From CAZMSD01 sp964568855 (lineage in GTDB: Bacteria; CAIWAD01), in assembly GCA_964568855.1 (NCBI GenBank), contig CAZMSD010000004.1, positions 1 to 64,000 on the forward strand: DNA of 64,000 nucleotides, read 5' to 3'. The notes beneath the pieces were generated by a model that was given only the letters and a program-made list of their open reading frames with translations, had not been told where the DNA came from and searched no databases. Shown here in pieces: positions 34,683 to 42,910 of this stretch (position 1 is its first letter; every line of letters begins with the position of its first letter). Made by a program: the position numbers and the translations under genes.

Positions 34683-35633
34683 ATGGCAAGAGTCGTACTG
34701 ATCGGGGCGGGTTTCGCCGGACAGACGGCGGCGCTGTACATCGGCAGCGCTCTTGGCAAGGGTCATGAGATAACGGTGATCAACGCCAACGAGCATTTCT
34801 ACTTCATCCCCTCTTTCGTCTGGGTTGGCACTGGCCGTATGGCCCCTGAGAAAACCCGCTTTCCGCTGCAACCTGTTTATGACCGCTTCAACATCCGCTT
34901 CCTCCATGCGCGCGCCACGGCGATCAATCCACAATCCCGCTTCGTGCTGGCCGAATCCCGCTCGGAACCCGGCGTGACACACCGCGTGGATTACGACTTC
35001 CTGGTGGTGGCCACGGGCCCGCGGTTGAATTTCGAGGCAACGCCGGGACTTGGTCCGCATGAAGGGCACAGCGCGTCCATCTGCACCTGCGATCACGCCG
35101 TCCGGGCCCGCGACGCATACCTGGAAACCGTCCGGCGGATGCAGTCCGGGAGCGTGCAGCGCCTGGTTATCGGCACCGGCCATCCTGGAGCCACCTGCCA
35201 GGGGGCGGCGCTGGAGTACATCAGCAATATCCACAAGGACCTGGTCGCCCGGGGGCTGAGGGATAGAGCCGAGTTGCACTGGATCAGCAACGAGCCGGCC
35301 CTGGGTGATTTCGGCATCCGGGGCATCAGCATTCCCGTGGGCCGGGAGCGGCGTACCAGCGAGGATTTCATCAGCGCCATATTCGGGGAAATGGGGATCT
35401 CTTGGGAAGTGCGGCGTGGAGTGCTGGGCGTGGAGCCCGGGCGGATCCACTGGGAGGATACCGAGGCTGCGCGGGGTGAAGCGGCTTTCGACTTCGCCAT
35501 GCTCATCCCGCAGTTCACCGGCCAACCGCTCAGGGTCTTCGGCGACGATGATGAGGACCTCGGCGGGAAGCTGCTCAATCCCGCGGGCTTCATCAAGGTG
35601 GACGCCCAGTGCGGTTCATCGTCCTCAACCTGA
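34683..35633 (+). pseudogene. Truncated SQR-like FAD oxidoreductase
   Basis: 316 residues resembling the front of sulfide:quinone oxidoreductase-like flavoproteins: the FAD-binding VVLIGAGFAGQTAALYI, the SFVWVGTGRM stretch, DYDFLVVATGPRLNFE, CDHAVRARDAY, and HPGATCQGAALEYI (one of the redox cysteines). The frame ends at GGKLLNPAGFIKVDAQCGSSSST. Family members continue for about 60-150 residues, with the second FAD contact and a C-terminal membrane-binding helix. I looked in the other two frames after 35633 and found no continuation. It is probably inactivated by a 3' deletion; GGGGAT precedes the ATG. Confidence 0.65.
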
Positions 35634-35858
35634 AAATCCTCAAGGCCGTGGACCACAGTAAGAGGTCCTGAACAGCCCGGCCTCCGAGGCCAATTCCCCG
35701 CCGCTGTTTCCGAAGGTCGATTCAACGCACATTTCTCCTTTGTCTTGAACTTGTTGACAGGGGCAAATTCGCCCTTCATCCTGTCGATAGAGTTTCCAGG
35801 AGTCAGCCGTAGCGGCACTCCTGGTGCACGCTAACCCAGGGAGAGAACGTTCGACCCT

Positions 35859-38402
35859 TTGATGATCAGTCAGCCACATTCTGAGCGAAACGACAAAGCC
35901 CTCTTGGACCGGTTCGGGTGGATCCCCTGGGCCTGGTCGCTGTGTAATGCCCTGGCACTGGCATGGGTTCTCGCGGTTCTCGGCGTCGGATTTCATGCAG
36001 GTGGGCTGATCATCCTCTGGTTCGGGGGCTTGTTGGGGATCCTGGTCGCCAAGCGAATCCTGGCCCGCTTTGACGCGGGGGGTCTCGCGGGGAAGCGCAC
36101 GCTGCACCGGCTGAACACGCGCTACGAAGCCATCCTGCAGGCCCTTCCCGACATCGTCGTGGAGGTGGACAACGACAAGCGCTACACCTGGGCCAACCGG
36201 GCCGGTTTCGCTTTCTTCGGCGAGGACATGCTGGGCAGGGAGGCAGGCGATTTCTTCGTCGGCGAGCAGACCACCTACGAGCAGGTGCGCCCGGTCTTCG
36301 AGGGCAGCGGCGAGGTGATCATCCTGAACAGTTGGCAGCGGCGCAGGGACGGGGCCCATCGCCTGCTCAACTGGCACTGCCGGGCCTTGCAGGATCCCGA
36401 GGGTCGGGTGACCGGCGCCCTGAGCATCGCCCGCGACGTCACCGAACAGGAGCAGGCCAGCCGCGAGCGCGGCATGTTGTCGCACGCCCTGCGCAGCATC
36501 AACGAATCGGTCTGTGTCACGGACATGGAGAACCGGCTGCTCTTCGTGAACGAGGCCTTCCTCAAAACCTACGGCTACGAGGAGCATGAGCTCATCGGGC
36601 AACCCATCGACATCGTCCGCTCGCAACGGGAACAGTCCGTCGTCACTGGCGGCATCCTGCCCGGCACGCTGTCCGGCAGGTGGCAGGGTGTGTTGTTCAA
36701 TCGCCGGAAGGACAGCAGCGAATTCCCGATCCGCCTTTCCAGCACCACCATCCGGGACGACCGCGATCGGCCGCTGGCCCTGGTGGGCGTGGCCACCGAC
36801 ATCAGCGGCGAGATGGAGTCTCACGAGGCACTCAGGTCGAGCGAGGAACGGCTGGCGGGAATCATCGAGGGCATTCCGCTGGGCATCATCACCCTGGACG
36901 GAACGGGCGTGGTCACCACGGTCAACAGCGCGGCCCGCGGGATGCTCGATCTTCCCGTGGACACGGAAGACCGCAAACAGAACGTACTCAGCCTTGAACA
37001 GATTTCCGGAACGGAGTTCGGACCCCGGCTGCGCGCCCTGATCGAATCCGGACGGCGCTACGAACTGGAGACCGATTCCCTGAGCGATTCGCGGGCGCGC
37101 CCCCGCTGGTTGCACTGCCTGGGCCTGCCCATCGTCGTATCACAGAGCGCGGGACTCTCGTACCTGCTGCTCTTCGGCGATATCAGCGAACGCAAGAGCA
37201 ATGAGAACGAACGGCTGAACCTTGAATCCCAGTTGCGCCAGGCGCAGAAAATGCAGGCCATCGGCACCCTGGCCGGCGGGATCGCCCACGATTTCAACAA
37301 CATTCTGCTGGCGATTCACGGCTATGCGGACCTGGCGAAGGCTTCTCTTCCCGAGGACAGCCACAGCCAGGAGCACTTGAACCAGGTGTTGGTGGCCGCC
37401 AACCGCGCCGCAGACCTCGTGCGGCAGATCCTCACCTTCAGCCGGCAGACCGAACATGAGCGCCGTCCGCTGCTGCTGCAGCCGCTGGTGAAGGAGACCC
37501 TGAAGCTGATCAGACGCAGCCTGCCCTCGACGATCAAGGTGGCGACCGAATTCGAACCGCGCAGTATCCCCGTGCTGGCGGACTCGAGCCAGGTTCACCA
37601 GGTGATCATGAACCTCTGCACCAACGCCTACCAGGCCATGCGCGACTCAGGAGGCACGCTCAGCGTCCGCCTTAAGGCGGTGGAGCTCGACGAGGGCGAG
37701 GTCGCGCGGCATCCCGGTCTCAGGCCGCGATCGTACTCCCGTCTGACCATCAGCCATACCGGCTGCGGAATGAGCCGCGAGATCCGGGAACGGATCTTCG
37801 AACCTTATTTCACAACCAAGAAGATCGGCGAGGGCACCGGTCTGGGCCTGGCGATGGTCCTTGGAATCGTTGAAGCGCACGAGGGCGCGATCACGGTTGA
37901 GAGCCGTCCGGGAGAAGGTTCCACCTTTACCGTCTACCTCCCCCACTGCTCCCAACCCGAGGAGCTGCTGAAGGACGAGACCGCCGGCGGGGAGACGGTG
38001 ACCGGACAGGAACGCATCCTGTTCGTGGACGACGACGAACCGATCGTGGAACTCAGCCTGACCAGCCTGCGAAGTTTCGGCTACGAGGTGACGGGTCGTA
38101 CCAGCAGCGTGGAGGCCCTGGAGGTCTTCCGCTCCAATCCTGAAACATGCGATCTGCTGATCACCGACCTCACCATGCCCAACATGGACGGACTGGAGCT
38201 GGCGAGGAGAGTCCTCGAAATCCGGCCCCAGCTGCCCATCATCCTGCTCACCGGGTTCAGCGAAGAGATCACCGAGCGGGACGCCCGCTCCATCGGAATC
38301 CGCGCCTTCCTGCACAAGCCCGTCTCCTACCGCGACCTGGCGGGCGCAATCCGCGAAACGCTTTCCGATGGAAGAAGGGTGAATGCCGGAGGTGGGACTT
38401 GA
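35859..38402 (+). CDS. PAS-domain hybrid sensor histidine kinase with receiver
   Basis: An 847-residue kinase: two hydrophobic segments (about 22-65), three PAS regions (about 90-200, 205-325, 330-445; e.g. FVNEAFLKTYGYEEHELIGQ), HisKA with AGGIAHDFNNILLAIHGYA (phospho-His), HATPase (MNLCTNAYQAM, GTGLGLAMVLGI), and a C-terminal receiver with FVDDDEPIVEL and DLLITDLTMPNMDG (phospho-Asp). AHDFNN-type kinases often sense cytosolic or quinone/redox cues through PAS domains, but the signal here is unknown. There is no DNA-binding output domain. The last 19 bases overlap the tRNA-Leu gene on the other strand, which supplies the final residues and the stop codon. Confidence 0.88.
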   Translation: MMISQPHSERNDKALLDRFGWIPWAWSLCNALALAWVLAVLGVGFHAGGLIILWFGGLLGILVAKRILARFDAGGLAGKRTLHRLNTRYEAILQALPDIVVEVDNDKRYTWANRAGFAFFGEDMLGREAGDFFVGEQTTYEQVRPVFEGSGEVIILNSWQRRRDGAHRLLNWHCRALQDPEGRVTGALSIARDVTEQEQASRERGMLSHALRSINESVCVTDMENRLLFVNEAFLKTYGYEEHELIGQPIDIVRSQREQSVVTGGILPGTLSGRWQGVLFNRRKDSSEFPIRLSSTTIRDDRDRPLALVGVATDISGEMESHEALRSSEERLAGIIEGIPLGIITLDGTGVVTTVNSAARGMLDLPVDTEDRKQNVLSLEQISGTEFGPRLRALIESGRRYELETDSLSDSRARPRWLHCLGLPIVVSQSAGLSYLLLFGDISERKSNENERLNLESQLRQAQKMQAIGTLAGGIAHDFNNILLAIHGYADLAKASLPEDSHSQEHLNQVLVAANRAADLVRQILTFSRQTEHERRPLLLQPLVKETLKLIRRSLPSTIKVATEFEPRSIPVLADSSQVHQVIMNLCTNAYQAMRDSGGTLSVRLKAVELDEGEVARHPGLRPRSYSRLTISHTGCGMSREIRERIFEPYFTTKKIGEGTGLGLAMVLGIVEAHEGAITVESRPGEGSTFTVYLPHCSQPEELLKDETAGGETVTGQERILFVDDDEPIVELSLTSLRSFGYEVTGRTSSVEALEVFRSNPETCDLLITDLTMPNMDGLELARRVLEIRPQLPIILLTGFSEEITERDARSIGIRAFLHKPVSYRDLAGAIRETLSDGRRVNAGGGT

Positions 38403-38467
38403 ACCCACACGGGCTGACGCCCACAAGATTTTGAGTCTAGCGTGTCTACCAATTCCACCACTCCGGC
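38384..38467 (-). tRNA. tRNA-Leu (anticodon CAA)
   Basis: The minus strand folds as a class II tRNA of 84 bases. The acceptor stem GCCGGAG pairs with CTCCGGC, followed by discriminator A. The D-arm contains GGTGGAATTGGTAGAC, the anticodon loop is CTCAAAA (CAA), there is a variable arm of leucine type (GTGGGCGTCAGCCCGT), and a T-arm with GGTTCAAGTCC. CCA is not encoded. The anticodon stem has one U-U mismatch as I align it. The 3' end overlaps the kinase gene by 19 bases. Confidence 0.92.
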
Positions 38468-38585
38468 GGCATGGGAGATCCAAGTTAATGTGGCGGCTTC
38501 GCAGTGCCAAGTCGCCGGATTCGTTCCACTCGCTGAACCGCCCGCGAGCTCTCGCGGATAGCATTTCTATCAAGCGGCGGCACTT

Positions 38586-38594
38586 TGCTACAAT
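38586..38594 (+). promoter_or_regulatory. Extended -10 promoter of the cytochrome gene
   Basis: TGCTACAAT is a TGn plus TACAAT extended -10. No good -35 is seen at 17 bases, as is usual for extended -10 promoters. Transcription would start near 38600, giving a leader of about 78 nt. Confidence 0.55.
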
Positions 38595-38598
38595 GGAT

Positions 38599-38643
38599 CG
38601 CCTCGCTTCCACGGCGAGGCGGGAGTCCGTCGGACAGACTCCC
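38599..38643 (+). promoter_or_regulatory. Two tandem hairpins in the cytochrome 5' leader
   Basis: Two perfect seven-base-pair stems lie back to back: CGCCTCG/CGAGGCG (38599-38621) and GGGAGTC/GACTCCC (38621-38643). The first begins at about the predicted transcript start. A 5' mRNA stabiliser or a structured regulatory leader are both possible. Confidence 0.5.
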
Positions 38644-38677
38644 ATAGCTTGGATTCACAGGAATTGAGGAGTTCAGA

Positions 38678-39202
38678 ATGTATCGCATCCTGTTGGCGGC
38701 CCTGCTGGTGGGTTCCATCGCGGCAGCGGCGGCGGACCACGGCTACGTGGGAACGAAGAAGTGCGCCATGTGTCACAAGGGCCCCAAGCACAACGAAGTC
38801 TTCGAGACCTGGAAGGAAGCCAAGCACGCCAAGGCTTTCGAGGTGCTGGCCGACCCCCGGGCGGCCGAAGTGGCGGCGGAAATGGGCGTCGAGGGCGCGC
38901 CGCAGGAATCGGGCGAGTGTCTCAGGTGTCACACGACGGGCTACGGCAAGGGAGACCTGGCCCTGAAAATGCTGCCCGCCGACGGCGTCAGCTGCGAGGC
39001 CTGCCATGGCGCCGGCAAGGACTACGCCAAGAAACCCATCATGAAAGACCTCGAGAAGTCGGTGGCCAAGGGCCTGGTGGAAGATCCAAGCACGATCTGC
39101 GTCAACTGCCATGATGAGAAACTGGCGCACGTTAAGGAATTCGTCTACGAAGAGCGCTGGGAGCGGATCTCGCACAGCCTGCCTGATGAGGCGAAGGAAT
39201 AA
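38678..39202 (+). CDS. Periplasmic tetrahaem cytochrome c (c554-like)
   Basis: A 174-residue exported protein: signal peptide 1-19 (ILLAALLVGSIAAAAA) and four haem-binding CxxCH motifs, CAMCH (29-33), CLRCH (81-85), CEACH (106-110) and CVNCH (141-145). YVGTKKCAMCHKGPKH and the GVSCEACHGAGKDY phrase resemble cytochrome c554-like electron carriers. It faces the DUF1858 gene tail to tail, sharing a terminator region. The partner oxidase or reductase is not shown by sequence. A ResB-like assembly protein is encoded at 28482. Confidence 0.88.
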   Translation: MYRILLAALLVGSIAAAAADHGYVGTKKCAMCHKGPKHNEVFETWKEAKHAKAFEVLADPRAAEVAAEMGVEGAPQESGECLRCHTTGYGKGDLALKMLPADGVSCEACHGAGKDYAKKPIMKDLEKSVAKGLVEDPSTICVNCHDEKLAHVKEFVYEERWERISHSLPDEAKE

Positions 39203-39264
39203 CCCGGGTCCATCGACTACCGCGGGAATCCGCCCGCATCGTTGAGATCCGGATCCGCGACGTG

Positions 39265-39330
39265 AAGAAGGCCCCCTGCCGGAAGGCCCCTCTTGCGGGG
39301 CTTCCCGGTGGGGGGTTCAGCTTTAGTCGA
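39265..39330. terminator. Bidirectional hairpin between convergent genes
   Basis: GGAAGGCCCC/GGGGCTTCC form a strong inner stem, with outer GGCCCCC/GGGGGG pairing possible. T-rich bases (TTCAGCTTT) follow on the plus strand. It lies between the cytochrome stop (39202) and the DUF1858 gene stop (39348) and can serve both. Confidence 0.55.
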
Positions 39331-39347
39331 CAGGGAAATACCGGGGC

Positions 39348-40049
39348 TCAGCTGCCGCCGGCGGCCTTGCGCAGCTCCTCCAGCAGCAACTGAGGATCGA
39401 TGTTGTGCATCATGGCGGCCTGGGTCACCGTCTCGGTGGCCTGTCCGGGACAGGTGAAGCAGCCGTCGCCGAAGAAGGTGCGAAACACGCCTTCCAGCTC
39501 GGGGTAGGCCGCCAGCAGGTCGCCGATGATCTCCTGTCCGCCGATGGGCGGGCCCCCGGCCGAAGCGGTCCGGGTAGCTGTGGGCGCGGAGGCCTTCTCG
39601 ATGTCTTTCCGCGGCGGAGCGGCCGGAGCGCTGCGCCGCGACTCGCCTCCGTCGACGCTTCCCATGCGCTGATCAAGGCTCGGCGCGCCCAGCAGGGTCA
39701 CCGCCATGTTAAGCACGAACAGCGCCACTCCCAGGAGCGAGAGCAGGCCGAAATAAGGGCGGAACTCCAGCGCCGCGAAGCACAGGCCCAGCAGGCCCAG
39801 GTTGGCGACCCAGAAATGCAGGTTCACCATCCAGCCCCAGCGGATCGTGGTGCCGTTGAAGCGCGGTAGGATGAAGTAGCCCACTCCGTAGATCATCATG
39901 GCCATGAATCCCAGCAGCATCAGGTGCAGATGAGCGAAACGCATCAGGTAGTTGTCGCCGATCTCGAGCAGCACCAGCGACCCCAGCAGGGCGCCCGCCA
40001 GCAGGTAGGCCAGGCTGGTGATGATAAAAGCCTTGGTAATCCTGTCCAT
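39348..40049 (-). CDS. Membrane protein with COX1-like helices and C-terminal DUF1858 domain
   Basis: A 233-residue fusion. Residues 1-125 form four helices with a haem-copper-oxidase-like segment RFAHLHLMLLGFMAMMIYG and GYFILPRFNG. This is too short for an oxidase and lacks the full set of haem and copper ligands. A Pro/Ala/Ser-rich linker follows, then about 165-225 a DUF1858 domain (EIIGDLLAAYPELEGVFR ... GCFTCPGQATETVTQAAMMH) with the Cys pair CFTC, seen in proteins linked with hybrid-cluster proteins and nitrosative stress. It begins 12 bases after the gene at 40730. A nitric-oxide or redox-sensing role is inferred. Confidence 0.72.
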   Translation of the reverse strand: MDRITKAFIITSLAYLLAGALLGSLVLLEIGDNYLMRFAHLHLMLLGFMAMMIYGVGYFILPRFNGTTIRWGWMVNLHFWVANLGLLGLCFAALEFRPYFGLLSLLGVALFVLNMAVTLLGAPSLDQRMGSVDGGESRRSAPAAPPRKDIEKASAPTATRTASAGGPPIGGQEIIGDLLAAYPELEGVFRTFFGDGCFTCPGQATETVTQAAMMHNIDPQLLLEELRKAAGGS

Positions 40050-40061
40050 CTCGTGTTCCGA

Positions 40062-40730
40062 TCAGTTTTCCGGCTCGAACATGAAGCGGTCGTCCCACAT
40101 GCGGCGGCCTTCGACTTCCACGGCGGCGCGCAGGAATCGCCCGCGGGGCACCGCCGACATCAGGCCCGCCATCCAGTGCTCCAGGTACTCCAGCATCAGG
40201 TCCTCGGCGACGCCGGCCCTTTCCCACAGGGGCGCGTGGAACAGCAGGTCGCGGCGCATGATGAAGGACTTCTCCCCGGCCGCCAGCACTTGTGATACAT
40301 GATCGCAGGGCATGCTCTCGAGCACCACCTGGTCCAGCAGCTGCAGCAGGCGGCGCGCGTCTCCCCCCGCCCCGGGATGGTCGCGCAGCAGGAGCTCGCA
40401 CACTTCCCGCCCATGCCCGCGCACCGTCTCGTAGACCCTCAGTCTGCGCTCGGGAAGATCGCAGACGGCGGCCAGAAATGCAGCCTCGCTGAGCAGGGCC
40501 CGCTCCATCTGCTCCTGCAGCCAGGCGTGGATCGGCGCGTCACCGATCAACTCCGGCAGCTCGCCTTCCGGAAGCTCATGACGCATCGGCGCGTGTTTCC
40601 GCCTAAGTTCCTCGCGCTGCGCGGGGCTCATCTTCTCTTCCACGAAATCCCGGATCGACCGTTCCCGGTCGGTGTTGATCCGGATCCTGTTGAACATCAG
40701 GTGGTGAATCGGGCCGAGGACGGCGCTCAT
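40062..40730 (-). CDS. Hypothetical protein upstream of the DUF1858 gene
   Basis: A 222-residue soluble, mostly helical protein with an HH pair at the N-terminus (GPIHHLMFNRI), several scattered histidines and acidic residues, and SMPCDHVSQVL. I do not recognise the family. The His/Glu content would fit a metal-binding helical bundle, but no hemerythrin motif is complete. AGGAGCAGGG precedes the ATG, and the DUF1858 gene follows 12 bases after its stop, so the two very probably act together. Confidence 0.6.
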   Translation of the reverse strand: MSAVLGPIHHLMFNRIRINTDRERSIRDFVEEKMSPAQREELRRKHAPMRHELPEGELPELIGDAPIHAWLQEQMERALLSEAAFLAAVCDLPERRLRVYETVRGHGREVCELLLRDHPGAGGDARRLLQLLDQVVLESMPCDHVSQVLAAGEKSFIMRRDLLFHAPLWERAGVAEDLMLEYLEHWMAGLMSAVPRGRFLRAAVEVEGRRMWDDRFMFEPEN

Positions 40731-40847
40731 ACCCTGCTCCTTTCATGCAGCTCGATCTCAAGCTCAGCGGCGCTGCCCGCCAGAGACGGCGACGTGTTTA
40801 CTAAGTCCTACCGCAATATCGGAATTACCCTGGAATCGCCGCCAGCT

Positions 40848-42809
40848 TCAAGATCTCTCCGGACTGAGCCAGCGCTCGGCGATCTCGTCCACCGCGGCCA
40901 TCAGCGCCGTGGCCCGCTCGCCCCGGATCCACGCCGGACCTTTCCGGATTCCTCCCTCGCCAAGACTTCGTCCCAGGTCCTCCAGCAGCCGGGCGTCCTC
41001 CGCCTGCCCCGGCTTGGCCGGGTCGGGCGGCGCGGGCAGGTTGCGCACCATGCCGCGCGTGATACTCAGCTGCCCGCTCAGCCGCAGTGGATCGTACCAG
41101 CAGCTCATCCAATCGTTGACCGGGGCGGAATTGAGCCAGCAGGCCAGCCGGGCGGCCTCCGCCGCGCCGGAGCAGAAGACCTGGATCACGTTGACCACGC
41201 CCAGCCACCGGCCGGGGGCCGCGGCCAGCGCTTCCAGGCGCCCGCTCAGGTTGGCCAGCAGGACCCGGTGTTCCATCGCCTGTTCGATCCTCCGGGGCGG
41301 GACCCGCTTGAGGGCGGCAACCGGCCGCAGCAGCGTCGCCCCCCGGAAGCGGCTGGGCCGTGTGCCCCAGAGCGGCACGAAGGGGTCGATGGCTCCCGAG
41401 GTCAGCAGGGGCAGGAATTCCTGCGTGGATTGGCGTCCCCGGCGAGCGGGCTCCGGCGCCTCGCCCACTTCGAGCCGGTAGAACTCCCCGGCGCTCAGGG
41501 AAGCGCTGACACGGTGCCGGTCGCCGAGGCGTCCCTCCTTGCCAGGGGCGGCGTAGCGGCGGCGCGCCTCCCGCAGCAGCGGCCCCCATCCCTGATCGGC
41601 GTACCGCGCGAGCTGGCCCTGTCTCACGCGGTGACTGCGCAGCGTCTCGAGACGCTTCCCCAGCCGCGTGACACGCAGGCGCCGGCCCTCGCGGCCCTTG
41701 CGCAGGACCATGACCAGGGGCTCGAAATCGGCCGCGTGGAACAGCGCGCTGCGAGGCGCGTGCTCGAGCGCGCGCAGTTCGCATTCGGCGGCCAGCAGGC
41801 GCCGCAGTTCCCGGCCGTAGGGCGCGGCCAGCCACTTGTCCGGCACGACGGCCGCCATCAGGCCCCCGGGCTTCAGAAGCTCGATTCCGCGCTCGATGAA
41901 GGGCACGAACAGGTCGAAAGTGCCGGCGGCGGCGTGGAACCGGTTCTTCAACTCGGCCCTGCGCCCGCGCCAGCCGTCGCCGGGCCGCTCCACGGCGTTG
42001 CGGTAGGGAGGATTCATCACCACCCGGTCGAAACCCGCGAGCCAGCCCGGAGGCAGGTCTTTGCGGGAACGCAGGGCGTCGCCCTGAATGATCCTCGCGC
42101 GACTCGCAGCCTCTACCGCGGACGGCCACTGGTTTCCATCGCCTTCTCGCAGCAGGCCGCGGCACAGGATGCAGGCCAGGGGGTCGAGATCCATGCCGGC
42201 CAGTTCCCCGGCCGGCCCGAGTTCGGCGGCGATGCGCAGGAAGATGCCGCAACCGCAGGCCGGATCGACCCAGCTCAGCGCCTCGCGGTCCGCCACCAGG
42301 CGGATCATGTGCCTCGCCACTCCGGCGGGCGTGTAGACCAGTCCGTCCTCCCCTGGCGGCAGGCCCGGGACCGCCTTGCGCAAACCAAGGTAGAGTTCGC
42401 CCGGCATCTCGGGCGTGAAGGCGGTTTTCCGCCCGCGCAGCTCGCGGAGGCATTCTTCGACGTGGTCGATCGCGGATTCCGGAGTATCGCGGACGGCGGG
42501 TTTGGGGGAGTCGTCTCCCAGCGCTTTCGTCAAAGCCTCCCCGAATCCGGGAAGCAGCTCGTCCTCGAGCCGGTCGAGCCAGCCGGCGAATCCGCGGGAA
42601 GAAACTGGAATCGATGCGTTGAAGGGCCCGTTCCAGGCCGCCCCGGCGGAGCACAGCAGCAGCGGAATCCGCAGCGCCCTCAGCGTGTTGCACGGCCGGC
42701 CGGGATCGCCGTCCGCATGAAGCCTGCGTCCGAGATCCAGGAAGGGCGAGAGTCGCCGCTTCAGCGGCTCCTCGGCGACTGATTTCATCTCCGGGCCGGA
42801 GTGTGACAT
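40848..42809 (-). CDS. Class I DNA N6-adenine methyltransferase, Eco57I/TaqI-like, no nuclease seen
   Basis: A 653-residue protein with the gamma-type order of motifs: LVYTPAGVARHMIRL (motif X), WVDPACGCGIFLRIAAEL (motif I), MDLDPLACILC (motif II), and RVVMNPPYRNAVE (catalytic NPPY). A target-recognition-like C-terminal half follows (RFRGATLLRPVAALKRVP ... WLNSAPVNDWM). There is no PD-(D/E)xK motif in its N-terminus, so it looks like a lone methylase or the relic of a type IIG enzyme. Start taken as ATG 42809 (MSHSGPEMKS); the upstream part of the frame is antisense to the divergent helicase leader. Confidence 0.8.
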   Translation of the reverse strand: MSHSGPEMKSVAEEPLKRRLSPFLDLGRRLHADGDPGRPCNTLRALRIPLLLCSAGAAWNGPFNASIPVSSRGFAGWLDRLEDELLPGFGEALTKALGDDSPKPAVRDTPESAIDHVEECLRELRGRKTAFTPEMPGELYLGLRKAVPGLPPGEDGLVYTPAGVARHMIRLVADREALSWVDPACGCGIFLRIAAELGPAGELAGMDLDPLACILCRGLLREGDGNQWPSAVEAASRARIIQGDALRSRKDLPPGWLAGFDRVVMNPPYRNAVERPGDGWRGRRAELKNRFHAAAGTFDLFVPFIERGIELLKPGGLMAAVVPDKWLAAPYGRELRRLLAAECELRALEHAPRSALFHAADFEPLVMVLRKGREGRRLRVTRLGKRLETLRSHRVRQGQLARYADQGWGPLLREARRRYAAPGKEGRLGDRHRVSASLSAGEFYRLEVGEAPEPARRGRQSTQEFLPLLTSGAIDPFVPLWGTRPSRFRGATLLRPVAALKRVPPRRIEQAMEHRVLLANLSGRLEALAAAPGRWLGVVNVIQVFCSGAAEAARLACWLNSAPVNDWMSCWYDPLRLSGQLSITRGMVRNLPAPPDPAKPGQAEDARLLEDLGRSLGEGGIRKGPAWIRGERATALMAAVDEIAERWLSPERS

Positions 42810-42910
42810 GGCGGCGCTTCGTCCATGGGACCTTGGAAGTTCGCAAAAGCGTCGCGGCAATCCAGGCCGCCGCGGAACCGGCCCGGTCGAGGATTACTAG
42901 TTTGCGGCCC

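Noticed and set aside
40299..42782. Open frame of 827 codons on the plus strand
   Set aside because: It is antisense to the adenine methylase gene, whose frame carries the real motifs (NPPY, motif I). The plus-strand translation is rich in Arg, Gln and Pro with no domain, as expected for a shadow in high-GC DNA.
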